A stretch of 64,000 nt of DNA from Streptomyces yatensis (GCF_018069625.1 NZ_CP072941.1:7998001-8062000); one strand, 5' to 3'; counted from the first letter of the stretch, positions 1 through 8,664 are shown. A program made the numbers and translations. The notes: generated by a model from the letters alone, not told the origin.

Positions 1-730
1 CGAGCGGCGGCTCCGGCTGGTGAAAGTTCAGGAAGGCGTGCACCTCGTCGTCGTCCCCGACGGCGTAGAGGGCCGCGGCCTTCCCCGGGGTGTTCCACAT
101 CACCACCTCGCGGGAGAGCCCGAAGGTGTTCGGCATGGTGAAGATGGCGAAGCAGTAGCCGAGATAGCGGTGGAACTGTTCCTCGGGGCCGAACAGGGTC
201 TCCCGGGTCTGTGAGTGCATCCCGTCGGCGCCGACCACCAGGTCGAAGGTGCGCCGTTGCCCACTGCGGAACGTCACGTCGAACCGTTGCCCGTACTGGT
301 CGAGGGTGTCGATGGAGTCCCCGAACAGGAATTCCACGTCGTCGCGGACCAGTGCGTACAGGCTCGCCGCCAGATCTCCCCGCCGCACTTCGAGGTCCTG
401 TCCCTCGACACCGCCGGCGACGGCGCTCGGGCTGAGCGAGGCCACTTCGCTGCCGTCGGCGTCGAGGAAGGTGCAGCGGCGGGAGTCGATATGCGCGTCC
501 CGCAGCCGCGGCAGTATGCCCATGCGCCGGACCACCTCGATCGCGGTCCCGCGGATGTCGATCGGGTAGCCGCCGTCGCGCAGCGAGCCCGCCTTCTCCA
601 CCACGGTGACCGCGTATCCGGCCCGGTGCAGCCAGTACGCCAGCGCGGGCCCGGCGATACTGGCCCCGGAGATCAGGACGGTGCGCTTGGCGGGGGTACG
701 CACGTTCATCGACAGACCGTTAGATGTCAT
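1..730 (-). CDS. FAD-dependent aromatic monooxygenase (3' end outside window)
   Basis: N-terminal 243 residues of a PheA/TfdB/UbiH-type flavin hydroxylase; the C-terminus lies beyond the left edge. The dinucleotide-binding turn reads GASIAG (about residues 22-27), a common variant of GxGxxG in this group, and the GADGMHS segment near residue 165 is the DG motif that contacts FAD and NADPH. Family members use NADPH and O2 to hydroxylate aromatic or polyketide substrates. The ATG overlaps the stop of the upstream MFS gene in an ATGA, so the two are translationally coupled. The pairing suggests modification and export of one small molecule; the substrate cannot be read from the sequence. Confidence 0.85.
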   Translation of the reverse strand, partial: MTSNGLSMNVRTPAKRTVLISGASIAGPALAYWLHRAGYAVTVVEKAGSLRDGGYPIDIRGTAIEVVRRMGILPRLRDAHIDSRRCTFLDADGSEVASLSPSAVAGGVEGQDLEVRRGDLAASLYALVRDDVEFLFGDSIDTLDQYGQRFDVTFRSGQRRTFDLVVGADGMHSQTRETLFGPEEQFHRYLGYCFAIFTMPNTFGLSREVVMWNTPGKAAALYAVGDDDEVHAFLNFHQPEPPL

Positions 731-2166
731 ACCTGGGCTCCACTCCGCGTGCTACGGATCCGCGTGCTGCGGGTCTTCGTGATCTGGATCTTCGTGATGC
801 GGACAATGAGCAGTGCCGACGCGGCGACGAGACCGGCGACGACGAAGCCTGTGACGAAGGCCGATTCGGTCGGCAGGCCCGTCTTCGCGTCGGCCCCGGA
901 GTCGAGGATCGCGCCGCCGACCTGAGAGCCCAGGGCGACGCCGATCACGCGGGTCACCACGAGCAGGCTGGTGGCGATGCCGGTGTCCCCGGTGTCGACG
1001 GCTCCGGCGGCGCGGGTGAGCAACGCCGTGCCGGCGACGCCCGCGGCCATCGCGGTCAGCGCCTTCGCGAGGACGAGCTGCCATTCCGCGGTGTGCAGCG
1101 ACGCCAGGGCGACCGTCGTGGCCACCGTGACGACGGCACCCCCGACGAGCACGGTACCCAGACCGAAACGCCGCGCCACGACCCCGCCGACCGAATCGCT
1201 GACCGCCCCGGCGATGGCGCCCGGCAGCAGGAACAGTCCGATGTCGGTGGTGCTGAGCCCGAAGCCGTACCCGTCGGCCGAGATCGCGAACAGCTGCGGC
1301 AGCAGAAAGGCCACCATCCCGAAGCCGGCCGTGATGACGAAGGTGAGCACACACGATTGCCACATCGCGGGCTTCGCCAGCATGCGCAGATCGACCATCG
1401 GCGCGGCCGCCCGGCGCTCGACGACGACCCATGCGGTCCCGAGGGCGGCCACGAGAAGGGTGAGGGCGACGACCGCGAGGGGCGGCAGACCGTCGCCCGT
1501 CACCCTGACGAGCCCGATCATGAACACGAGCAACGCGCCGCTCAGCAGAACCACGCCCGGCCAGTCGATCCGCTCGTCCGAGCGGGTCGGCGGATCATGC
1601 GGCATCAGCCGCATCAGGACCGCCGTCGTCGCGATGATCACGATCGTCGGCAGCGCGAACATCCAATGCCAGGACAGATTTTCCGAGAGCGGGCCGGCGA
1701 TCAGCGTTCCCACCATGCCGCCGCCCGTGAACAGCGCCATGACCACCCCGATCGCCACCTGTGACGCGCGTGCGGGGAGGTTCTTGCGCACCAGGATGAA
1801 GGAGAGGGGCAGCGCGCCCACCATGACGCCCTGCAAGATCTGGCCGAGCAACAACACCGGCAGGTCCGGCGCGAGGCTCGCCAGCAGACCACCGGCCGAG
1901 ACCACGGCCATCAGCCAGACCAGCACCCGCTTTCCGCCGAAGCAGTCGCCGAGTTTGCCCGCGACGGGTGTGATGACCGCGCCGGTGATGAGCAGGGTGT
2001 TGCCGATCAGTGCCCCTTCGGAAGGGGTGACCCCCAGCTCACGTTGGAGCTGCGGGAGCGCGGGCTCCACCACCGACTGCAGAGTGCCGAGGGCGAGCGC
2101 CAAGATGCCGAGGGCACCGATCGACAGCCTCCCGATGCGGACCGGGGAAGCTACAGCTAGGGACAT
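727..2166 (-). CDS. MFS drug/metabolite exporter (DHA2/EmrB-like)
   Basis: 479-residue polytopic membrane protein with about 14 hydrophobic segments, the size of the DHA2 (QacA/EmrB) drug:H+ antiporters. The loop after the second helix (GKLGDCFGGKR) matches MFS motif A. The start at 2166 is chosen because GGAAGGA lies a few bases upstream; the open frame continues upstream without another good ribosome site. It is coupled by ATGA overlap to the FAD monooxygenase and lies downstream of a LysR gene on the same strand. Export of an aromatic compound or antibiotic is the natural role, but the substrate is unknown. Confidence 0.88.
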   Translation of the reverse strand: MSLAVASPVRIGRLSIGALGILALALGTLQSVVEPALPQLQRELGVTPSEGALIGNTLLITGAVITPVAGKLGDCFGGKRVLVWLMAVVSAGGLLASLAPDLPVLLLGQILQGVMVGALPLSFILVRKNLPARASQVAIGVVMALFTGGGMVGTLIAGPLSENLSWHWMFALPTIVIIATTAVLMRLMPHDPPTRSDERIDWPGVVLLSGALLVFMIGLVRVTGDGLPPLAVVALTLLVAALGTAWVVVERRAAAPMVDLRMLAKPAMWQSCVLTFVITAGFGMVAFLLPQLFAISADGYGFGLSTTDIGLFLLPGAIAGAVSDSVGGVVARRFGLGTVLVGGAVVTVATTVALASLHTAEWQLVLAKALTAMAAGVAGTALLTRAAGAVDTGDTGIATSLLVVTRVIGVALGSQVGGAILDSGADAKTGLPTESAFVTGFVVAGLVAASALLIVRITKIQITKTRSTRIRSTRSGAQV

Positions 2167-2195
2167 GGACGTCCTTCCAGACACCGTCGGGCAGG

Positions 2196-2224
2196 GGGAA
2201 TGCGCGAGATTCACGCGCATTCCC
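2196..2224. promoter_or_regulatory. Perfect 11-bp inverted repeat upstream of the MFS gene
   Basis: Arms GGGAATGCGCG (2196-2206) and CGCGCATTCCC (2214-2224) are separated by seven bases and end 30 bp before the MFS start codon. There is no T-run, so a regulator operator is more likely than an intrinsic terminator for the LysR gene. Which regulator would bind it is unknown. Confidence 0.5.
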
Positions 2225-2352
2225 ACCCTTCCTTCCGGCGCCCCGCCGGGCATCGTCCCCGGCCGCCGACTTCCCCTGGTGCACCCGGACCAGCCGCTGA
2301 GGTGTCCTGGTGCCTACGCACCACAGACCGCCGTGGTCCGGGCGGTCACGCC

Positions 2353-3321
2353 TCACCCAACGACGGCGTCGCCCTTGGGCTGTTCGGGCAGCCAGTCGCG
2401 GGACGGGTCGTACTCCAGCCACCGACTCCGCCCCGCTTCCGCGGCGCAGGCGGCGGCGAGGCCGCTCAGTCCGGGGTGGACGTTCCCGGTGCGCCACAGC
2501 AGCGACCACGCGTACAGCGGTGTGGGATCGACCAGCGGGACGAAGCGCAGCCCGGGGATCTCCGGCAGGGGCACATCGGCGGGCAGCAGCGAGAAGCGGC
2601 GCGGGTGTTCTGCCACCTCGGTGAGGAAGTGGGCCAGCCCCAGGTTGACGCTGCCGGCCCGTTCCCGGACGTCGAAGTGGTCGGCGAACCGGCGCAGGAA
2701 GTCGAGCCGGCTCAGCGCACCGGGTGCCCACAACACGCTGGTGCGCAGCTGCTCGGGCCGGAGCGTCGGCTCGGCCGCGAGCGGATGGTCCGCGCTCAGG
2801 ACGGCGTCAACCGGTTCGAGGCGGACGAGGTGGTGCGTCAGACCGGGGGGCAGCGGTGGATGGACCCGGCCGAAGGCCGCGTCGATATCGCCGTGCAGCA
2901 GCGCTGTCATCACCGTCGGCAGGTCCCGCCCGTGGCCCAGTTCCAGTTCCAGCTTCCGCTCCGGATGCTGGGTCTGTCCGGCTACTTGGGCCAGCGTCCG
3001 CATCGGCGCGTAGAGATGCCCCCACACGTCGACGCGCAGCGGGCGGCCCGTGCTCACCATCGCCGCCACCGCGTCATCGGCGGCGGCCAGTGCCCGCCGG
3101 GCCGGTTCGAGGAAGCGCCGCCCCGCTTCGGTGAGGTCCACTCCGTGGCCACGACGCTCGAAGAGTTCCGTGCCGAGCAGGGATTCCAGTCGCGCGATCC
3201 GTTTGGACAGGGCCTGTTGCGAGATGGCCAGCCTTCCGGCCGCCCGCCCGAAGTGCAGCTCCTGGGCGGCGTACACGAAGGCACGCACCTGCGCCGTATC
3301 CAGATCCACGGTCGTCACCAT
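2353..3321 (-). CDS. LysR-family transcriptional regulator
   Basis: 322-residue LysR regulator. The winged helix-turn-helix occupies about residues 5-65 (AISQQALSKRIARLESLLG is the typical recognition segment), followed by an effector-binding domain. The start at 3321 is the methionine just before the conserved N-terminal helix; an upstream methionine at 3369 would add 16 atypical residues. It is divergent from the oxidoreductase at 3399 and lies upstream of the MFS/monooxygenase pair on its own strand, the usual LysR geometry for controlling a divergent catabolic or detoxification gene. Confidence 0.88.
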   Translation of the reverse strand: MVTTVDLDTAQVRAFVYAAQELHFGRAAGRLAISQQALSKRIARLESLLGTELFERRGHGVDLTEAGRRFLEPARRALAAADDAVAAMVSTGRPLRVDVWGHLYAPMRTLAQVAGQTQHPERKLELELGHGRDLPTVMTALLHGDIDAAFGRVHPPLPPGLTHHLVRLEPVDAVLSADHPLAAEPTLRPEQLRTSVLWAPGALSRLDFLRRFADHFDVRERAGSVNLGLAHFLTEVAEHPRRFSLLPADVPLPEIPGLRFVPLVDPTPLYAWSLLWRTGNVHPGLSGLAAACAAEAGRSRWLEYDPSRDWLPEQPKGDAVVG

Positions 3322-3325
3322 AGGT

Positions 3326-3342
3326 GACAACCAATGATTGTC
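3326..3342. promoter_or_regulatory. Candidate LysR operator (GACAA-N7-TTGTC)
   Basis: Inverted repeat GACAA-N7-TTGTC in the 77-bp gap between the divergent LysR and oxidoreductase genes. Its dyad shape and position suit LysR autoregulation plus control of the divergent gene. It is short, so support is moderate. Confidence 0.4.
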
Positions 3343-3398
3343 GGACTTCCCCGTCCTTTGTTGGATCACTGAGTGGCGGTCGGGTTTGCATCGTCCGC

Positions 3399-4322
3399 AT
3401 GCGAAGACTGATTGCCACGGGGGACATGACGCGTCCCGTGGACTTCACCGATGTCCCCCCGCCCGCCCCGGAAGCGGATGAGGCGCTGATCAAGGTCGAG
3501 GCGTTCGCACCGAACCGAGGCGAGACGTTTCTTCTGGAACGCCCCGCCGCGGGGCTGCTGCCCGGCAAGGACATAGCGGGGCTTGTCGTCCAGGCCGCCG
3601 CGGACGGCTCGGGTCCCGGTGTCGGCACCCGCGCGGTCGGGCACCCACCACGGGGCGGCTGGGCCGAGTACGCCGCCGTCCCGACCCACTCGCTCGCCGT
3701 GCTCCCGCACGGGATCGACAGCGTACGGGCATCGGCCCTGCCCCTGGCGGGGATCACCGCCCTGCGGCTGCTGCGTACGGTCGGCTCCCCGGCCGGCCGG
3801 CGGATACTGCTGACCGGCGCCTCAGGCGGTGTCGGCCACTACGTCACCGAGCTGGCCGCCGCGGCCGGGGCCCGTCTCACCGCGGTGACGGCCACCCCGG
3901 AGCGCGGTAAGCGGCTCGCCGAGCTGGGCGCGGCCGAGGTGGTGCACGATGTCGCGGAGGCTCAGGGGCCGTTCGACGTCGTGCTGGAGTCCACGGGTGG
4001 CCCGCATCTGCCGGTCGCCGTCTCGAAGGTGCGCCCGGGCGGCCTGCTCATCTGGTTCGGCCAGGCCAGCCGCACCCCGGCCACCCTCGACTTCTTCGAG
4101 CTGCTGGGCGGACCGGAAGGGGTCACGATCCAGCACTTCCACTACGCGGGTGCCCCCTACGGCCCCGACCTCGCGGCCCTGGTGCACCTCGTGGAACGGG
4201 GGCGGCTGCACCCCGAGATCGGCCGGGTCGCCGACTGGACCGAGGCCGCCGGCACCCTGGTCGATCTGCGGGAGCGCCGGATACGAGGCAAGGCCGTCCT
4301 CACGACGGGAGCGGCCCGATGA
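3399..4322 (+). CDS. Zinc-free alcohol dehydrogenase / quinone oxidoreductase (MDR family)
   Basis: 307-residue medium-chain dehydrogenase/reductase of the NADPH:quinone oxidoreductase branch. An N-terminal GroES-like fold precedes a Rossmann domain whose turn reads GASGGVG near residue 139. The structural-zinc cysteine lobe is absent, as in quinone reductases. The start at 3399 is preferred over an in-frame ATG at 3324 that would overlap the operator region. It is followed by a hydrolase with ATGA overlap. Role: NAD(P)H-dependent reduction of a quinone or enone, substrate unknown. Confidence 0.82.
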   Translation: MRRLIATGDMTRPVDFTDVPPPAPEADEALIKVEAFAPNRGETFLLERPAAGLLPGKDIAGLVVQAAADGSGPGVGTRAVGHPPRGGWAEYAAVPTHSLAVLPHGIDSVRASALPLAGITALRLLRTVGSPAGRRILLTGASGGVGHYVTELAAAAGARLTAVTATPERGKRLAELGAAEVVHDVAEAQGPFDVVLESTGGPHLPVAVSKVRPGGLLIWFGQASRTPATLDFFELLGGPEGVTIQHFHYAGAPYGPDLAALVHLVERGRLHPEIGRVADWTEAAGTLVDLRERRIRGKAVLTTGAAR

Positions 4323-5335
4323 GCGCCGCCGAGCTCGCTGCCGAGTTCGCCGCCGCCCAGTGGAGCCGCGCCACCGGCGCGGGCATCGACCCGCACGAGT
4401 ACCGGCGCGCCGCCGAAAACCTGGAGTCCGTCGGTGACTGGGGTCCTGCCTTCCGGCGCATCGGAAGCGACTACGTCAAGCGCGCGGCAGGCGCGGGATC
4501 CACCGTGTCGGCGGGTGAGTGTCTGCTGATGGCGGCCCGGTGGTTCCACGTCGCCACGCTGGCGCCGTATGCGGAGGCGGATCGTGCCGCTGCCGAGGCG
4601 GACGACGCGCTGGGCCGGGCGCTCGCCGTGCTGGAGCCCGGTGCCCGGCGGGTGAGCGGTGAGGAGTTCACCGGCTGGCTGCGCGGCCCCGCCGACGCTC
4701 CCGGCACCGTGATCGTCGTCCCTGGCCTGGACTCGGCCAAGGAGGAGTTCCTCGACCTCGTGTCCGCGCTGCTGGCCCGAGGGCTGGCGGTGTTCGCGAT
4801 GGACGGCCCCGGGCAGGGGGTGCTCACCGCCACGACGACCCTACGACCGGACTACCACCACGTCGTCGGCCGCGTCATCGACGCCCTCGGCGTCACACGC
4901 GTCGCGATCGTCGGCCTCAGCCTGGGCGGCTACTACGCGGCCAAGACCGCGGCACTGGAGCCGCGCGTGGCCGCGGCCACGACCATCAGCGGTCCCTTCC
5001 GCCTCGACTGGGAGGAACTGCCGGGGCCCGTACGGGACATCCTCATCCGGCGGGCCGGCGGAACCGAGGCCGCCCGCGAGTTCGCCCGCCAGGTGGACCT
5101 CTCCGCCCTGGCACCCCGCATCACGGCCCCGTTGCTGACCGTGGACGGAGGCCAGGACACCATCCCCGGCGTGACGAACGGGGAACCGCTGGCCCGCCTC
5201 GCACCGCGCGCCACCTACCTGTCCGTCCCGCACGGCGACCACCTCCTGGGCAACGCCCGGCCCGACTGGCTGCCTCTGGTCACGGACTGGATCACCCGAG
5301 CACTGACGGGAGGAGGCCACCTGGCACGGGCCTGA
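4319..5335 (+). CDS. Alpha/beta hydrolase (FrsA/DUF1100-like)
   Basis: 338-residue alpha/beta hydrolase with a helical N-terminal region of about 130 residues before the catalytic fold, as in FrsA and 2,6-dihydroxypseudooxynicotine hydrolase relatives. The nucleophile elbow is GLSLGG (Ser near residue 201) and a late GDH (His near 305) is the likely base. The start codon overlaps the oxidoreductase stop (ATGA). The oxidoreductase-hydrolase pair suggests reductive then hydrolytic cleavage of an aromatic or ketonic compound; the specific reaction is inference. Confidence 0.8.
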   Translation: MSAAELAAEFAAAQWSRATGAGIDPHEYRRAAENLESVGDWGPAFRRIGSDYVKRAAGAGSTVSAGECLLMAARWFHVATLAPYAEADRAAAEADDALGRALAVLEPGARRVSGEEFTGWLRGPADAPGTVIVVPGLDSAKEEFLDLVSALLARGLAVFAMDGPGQGVLTATTTLRPDYHHVVGRVIDALGVTRVAIVGLSLGGYYAAKTAALEPRVAAATTISGPFRLDWEELPGPVRDILIRRAGGTEAAREFARQVDLSALAPRITAPLLTVDGGQDTIPGVTNGEPLARLAPRATYLSVPHGDHLLGNARPDWLPLVTDWITRALTGGGHLARA

Positions 5336-5397
5336 ACCGCGGTTCATGCCCCCGAAAAGCAGCTGCGGTGGGGGCCGGAGCTTGGCACGCTGAGCGG

Positions 5398-6144
5398 ATG
5401 GACCGTCAACGCAGATCCCAGCTCGCGCACGCCGACCACCCGATAGCCGCCCCGCTCGCCGACGAATCGGTGGCCCGACTGCTCGACCGGGCGGTGGCGG
5501 ACGAGGCCGACCGCGCCCTCGACCTCGGCTGTGGAGGCGGCGCCTGGCTGCGGCGGCTCCTGGTCCGCTATCCGTGGATGCACGCCGAGGGGGTGGACAT
5601 CCACACCGCGGCCCTGGAGCAGGCACGCGAGAGCGCGGAGGAGGCCGGGGTCGCGGACCGGCTGGTCCTCCACGACATGGACGCCTCGGTCTTCACCTCG
5701 GCGCACCGCTTCGACGTGGTGCTGAGCGTCGGCGCCGCGCACGCCTTCGGCGGGCTGCTGCCCACCCTCACGGCGGCGCGTGAACTCCTCGCCCCGGGCG
5801 GCCATCTCCTCGTGGGCGACGGCTTCTGGGAGCGCGAACCCGACGCCGCCGCCCTCTCGGCCCTGGGCGCCACCTGGGACGACTACGCCGATCTCGCCAC
5901 CACCGTGGACCGCGTCACCAACGACGGCTGGACACCCGTCTACGGCCACGTCAGCACGGCGGGGGAGTGGGACGACTACGAGTGGTCCTGGACCGGCTCA
6001 CTGTCCCGCTGGGCCCTGGACCACCGCGACGAACCCGACGCCCTGGACACCTACAAGGCCGCCGCCGAACACCGCACGGGCTGGCTCCACGGCTACCGAG
6101 GCACCCTCGGCTTCGTCACCCTCGTCCTGCGGCAGAGCCCCTGA
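5398..6144 (+). CDS. Class I SAM-dependent methyltransferase
   Basis: 248-residue Rossmann methyltransferase. Motif I is LDLGCGGGAW (about residues 40-50), an acidic residue ends strand beta-2 (GVDIHT), and the post-I region reads FDVVLSVGAAHAFGG, typical of small-molecule methyltransferases. The start at 5398 is chosen because the 10 residues from the earlier in-frame start are not family-like. No strong Shine-Dalgarno site is visible, so it may be leaderless. Substrate not inferable. Confidence 0.8.
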   Translation: MDRQRRSQLAHADHPIAAPLADESVARLLDRAVADEADRALDLGCGGGAWLRRLLVRYPWMHAEGVDIHTAALEQARESAEEAGVADRLVLHDMDASVFTSAHRFDVVLSVGAAHAFGGLLPTLTAARELLAPGGHLLVGDGFWEREPDAAALSALGATWDDYADLATTVDRVTNDGWTPVYGHVSTAGEWDDYEWSWTGSLSRWALDHRDEPDALDTYKAAAEHRTGWLHGYRGTLGFVTLVLRQSP

Positions 6145-6163
6145 GCGCCACGGTGACGATGGC

Positions 6164-6352
6164 CTAGGCGGCTTCGCGTCGGCATTCCGCCACCCCCTCG
6201 CGCAGTGGGCGGGCATATGGCATCGGGGTCTGCGGTCCCAGCTCGGCCAGCAATTCGACGTATGCCTCGACCTTCCGGTAGAGCCTGCCGGGTAAGAGCT
6301 CAAGCCAGGCCCTGACCTCGGGCTCGATCTCGATGACATACGCGTCGTTCAT
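6164..6352 (-). pseudogene. Truncated RelE/HigB-type (Gp49-like) toxin remnant
   Basis: 62-residue frame that looks like the first half of a phage-derived Gp49/HigB toxin: the EVRAWLELLP start, the helix VEAYVELLAELGP, then PYARPLREGVAE, which matches the family segment leading into the conserved Leu-Arg strand. It stops there, so the C-terminal beta-sheet with the catalytic arginines is missing and no antitoxin gene follows. A palindrome sits on its start codon. A decayed toxin-antitoxin module is the simplest reading; a genuine short protein is possible. Confidence 0.5.
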
Positions 6353-6367
6353 GTCGTGTACGACATG
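6350..6367. promoter_or_regulatory. Palindrome over the toxin-remnant start codon
   Basis: Arms CATGTCGT and ACGACATG with a 2-bp centre form an 8-bp perfect inverted repeat over the start codon of the toxin remnant, 63 bp before the divergent methyltransferase-Nudix gene. Toxin-antitoxin operons are typically autoregulated through such palindromes. Confidence 0.45.
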
Positions 6368-6429
6368 GGCAATGTGGGTCGTCTGTCCGAAGGCGGGACG
6401 TTGTCGGTGGTGGGTGGGAGCATCGCGGC

Positions 6430-7533
6430 ATGTGCGCCGATACCTCGACCACCGCCTACTGGGACGCCGCCGCCGCGGACTTCGACGACGAGCCGGATCA
6501 TGGGCTGCGGGATCCGGCCGTGCGGGAGGCGTGGGCCGCGCGGTTGCGGGGGTGGCTGCCCGAGCGGGCGGGGGATGTGCTGGACCTGGGCTGTGGCACG
6601 GGGAGCCTCGCGCTGCTCGCGGCCGAGCGGGGGCACCGGGTGACGGGGGTCGATCGCTCGCCGCGGATGGTCGAGCTGGCGCGGGCGAAGCTGGCCGGGA
6701 CGGGGGCCGCCGTGCTCGTCGGGGACGCGGCGGAGCCGCCCGTGGGGGAGGGGCGCTTCGATGTCGTCCTGGTCCGGCATCTGCTGTGGATGCTGCCGGA
6801 CCGGCAGGCGGTGCTGCGCCGATGGGTCCGGCTGCTGCGGCCGGGTGGGCGGCTGGTGCTGATCGAGGGGCGGTGGGGCGAGTGCGATCCCGTCGGGCTC
6901 CCCGCCGCCGAGCTGTCCGCGTTGGTCGGGCCGGTGACGGAGCGGCTGTCGGTCGAGCAGCTCGCGCCGGACGCGGCGCTGTGGGGGCGGGCCGTGCGTG
7001 ACGAGCGGTATGCCCTGGTGGCCGACCTCGCACCGGCCCGGCGCCATACCGAGATCGTGGACGTCCATCTGATCCTGCGCCGCGGGGGCGAGGTGCTGCT
7101 CGCCCGCCGTGCCAACACCGGCTATGCGGACGGGCTGCTGCACGCCCCGTCCGGGCATGTCGAGGACGGCGAGGACGTCCGCGCCGCCATGCTCCGCGAG
7201 ACGGCCGAGGAGATCGGCCTCACCCTGGGCCCGGACGAGGTGCGGGTCGTCCTCGTGCTGCAGCACAAGGCGCCCACGGGGGCGGCCCGTACGGGGTGGT
7301 TCTTCGAGGCGGAGCTCGGGGAGGGCGGGCGGCAGCCCGTCAACCGGGAGCCGGAGAAGTGCTCCGAGCTCGGCTGGTTCCCGCTGGACGCGCTGCCGGA
7401 CGACATGGTGGCGTACTGCCGCGCCGGTCTCGAGGCGTACCGCGCGGGCCACCGCTTCGCCCTCCACTGGCATGAGCCGGACGACCCGATCGCGTATGCC
7501 CCGGAGGGCCCCGACCGGCTGACCCCGCTCTGA
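6430..7533 (+). CDS. Methyltransferase-Nudix hydrolase fusion
   Basis: 367-residue two-domain protein. Residues about 1-190 are a class I SAM methyltransferase (motif I VLDLGCGTGSLA near residue 50). Residues about 205-350 are a Nudix hydrolase with a Nudix box at 242-264 that fits GX5EX7REUXEEXGU apart from a Thr at one hydrophobic position. No frameshift or internal ribosome site separates the domains. The Nudix half would hydrolyse a nucleoside-diphosphate-linked substrate and the methyltransferase half would act on a small molecule; why they are joined is unknown. Confidence 0.82.
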   Translation: MCADTSTTAYWDAAAADFDDEPDHGLRDPAVREAWAARLRGWLPERAGDVLDLGCGTGSLALLAAERGHRVTGVDRSPRMVELARAKLAGTGAAVLVGDAAEPPVGEGRFDVVLVRHLLWMLPDRQAVLRRWVRLLRPGGRLVLIEGRWGECDPVGLPAAELSALVGPVTERLSVEQLAPDAALWGRAVRDERYALVADLAPARRHTEIVDVHLILRRGGEVLLARRANTGYADGLLHAPSGHVEDGEDVRAAMLRETAEEIGLTLGPDEVRVVLVLQHKAPTGAARTGWFFEAELGEGGRQPVNREPEKCSELGWFPLDALPDDMVAYCRAGLEAYRAGHRFALHWHEPDDPIAYAPEGPDRLTPL

Positions 7534-7547
7534 CGATCGGAGGTTAT

Positions 7548-7560
7548 GGGACACTGTCCC
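7548..7560. promoter_or_regulatory. Candidate TetR operator (GGGACA-C-TGTCCC)
   Basis: Perfect 13-bp palindrome GGGACACTGTCCC in the 62-bp gap before the TetR gene at 7596. Position and symmetry suit autorepression by that regulator. Confidence 0.5.
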
Positions 7561-7595
7561 GTTTCGTTAGACTCGGCGGCGAAGGGAAGGGTGCG

Positions 7596-8186
7596 GTGAA
7601 CGACAACGATCGAGACGCGGGGCGCGCGGCCCGGCCCAAGCGGGCGGACGCGCGGCGCAACGAGATGGCCTTGCTCGAAGCGGCCGCCGCGGTCTTCGTC
7701 ACCTCGGGCGTCGAAGCGCCGATACGCGATATCGCGGCCAAGGCCGGGGTCGGCACGGCCACGATCTACCGCCACTTCCCGACGCGGGCGGATCTCATCG
7801 TCGCCGTCTACCGGCACCAGGTCGAGGCCCTCGCCGAGGCCGGTCCGGCCCTGCGGGCGACCAGCGAGACCCCGCACGCCGCCCTGGGGCGCTGGATCGA
7901 TCTCTTTGTCGACTTCCTGGTCACCAAGCACGGGCTCGCGGCCGTGCTGCAGTCCGACGACCCCTGCTTCGACCCCCTGCACTCCTACTTCCTCGACCGG
8001 CTCCTGCCCGTATGCACCCAGCTCCTCGACGCCGCGGCCGCCGCGGGCGAGATCCGCTCCGGCCAGGACGCCTACGAGCTCATGCGCGGCGTCGGCAGTC
8101 TCTGCGCGGGCGCCGGTGCCGACCCCCGCTACGACACACGTCACCTGGTCGAGCTGCTCATCGCGGGGCTGCGGCGACCGCACTGA
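7596..8186 (+). CDS. TetR/AcrR-family transcriptional regulator
   Basis: 196-residue TetR regulator. The N-terminal helix-turn-helix (IRDIAAKAGVGTATIYRHFP, about residues 48-67) is followed by an all-helical ligand domain. The start is GTG at 7596 with GGAAGG seven bases upstream. The palindrome at 7548-7560 is a plausible autoregulatory site. No divergent gene is present, so its target may be itself, the upstream fusion gene or a distant locus. Confidence 0.85.
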   Translation: MNDNDRDAGRAARPKRADARRNEMALLEAAAAVFVTSGVEAPIRDIAAKAGVGTATIYRHFPTRADLIVAVYRHQVEALAEAGPALRATSETPHAALGRWIDLFVDFLVTKHGLAAVLQSDDPCFDPLHSYFLDRLLPVCTQLLDAAAAAGEIRSGQDAYELMRGVGSLCAGAGADPRYDTRHLVELLIAGLRRPH

Positions 8187-8202
8187 CCATCGCCCGACCG
8201 CG

Positions 8203-8221
8203 CTGACCATCGGCCGGTCAG
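8203..8221. promoter_or_regulatory. Short inverted repeat before the GntR gene
   Basis: CTGACC and GGTCAG arms, 7-nt spacer, in the 97-bp gap between the TetR and GntR genes. It could be an operator for either, or a weak terminator for the TetR transcript; nothing decides between them. Confidence 0.3.
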
Positions 8222-8283
8222 TGCCCGCCCTGGCACACAATGGGGGCCGCACACCACGCCACCCACGCCCCAGGAGCCTCCAC

Positions 8284-8664
8284 GTGGCCTTGCAGATCAC
8301 CGTCGACCAGGACGCGGCGACCGCCCCCTTCGAGCAGATCCGCGCGCGGATCGCCGACCTGGCCCGCTCCGGCGAGCTTCCCGTGGGCTACAAACTGCCC
8401 ACCGTGCGCGGCTTCGCCGAGGAGCTGGGGCTGGCGGCGAACACCGTCGCCAAGGCGTACCGCGCCCTGGAGGCGGACGGTGTGATCGAGACCCGCGGCC
8501 GCCACGGCACCTTCATCGCGGCGGCGGGCGACGCGGCCCGGCGCCAGGCCGCCGAGGCGGCCCAGACCTATGTCCAGCGGGCACGCCGCCTAGGTCTGGA
8601 CCGTGCGGCCGCCCTCGCCGCCGTCGAGGACGCCCTGCGGGCCGGCTACGGAGAGCCCGCCTGA
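8284..8664 (+). CDS. Short GntR-family regulator (YtrA-like)
   Basis: 126-residue protein with a GntR winged helix (about residues 12-78: FEQIRARIADLARSG, then LPTVRGFAEELGLAANTVAK) and only about 45 residues of helical C-terminus, the architecture of YtrA-type regulators, which lack a large effector domain. The start is GTG at 8284 with AGGAG six bases upstream; upstream reading gives non-conserved sequence. YtrA-type regulators often control ABC transporter operons, but none is adjacent. Confidence 0.85.
   Translation: MALQITVDQDAATAPFEQIRARIADLARSGELPVGYKLPTVRGFAEELGLAANTVAKAYRALEADGVIETRGRHGTFIAAAGDAARRQAAEAAQTYVQRARRLGLDRAAALAAVEDALRAGYGEPA

Noticed and set aside
971..3013. 680-residue plus-strand frame antisense to the MFS and LysR genes
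   Set aside because: Shadow frame of well-supported minus-strand genes; Ser/Pro/Arg-rich non-protein composition.
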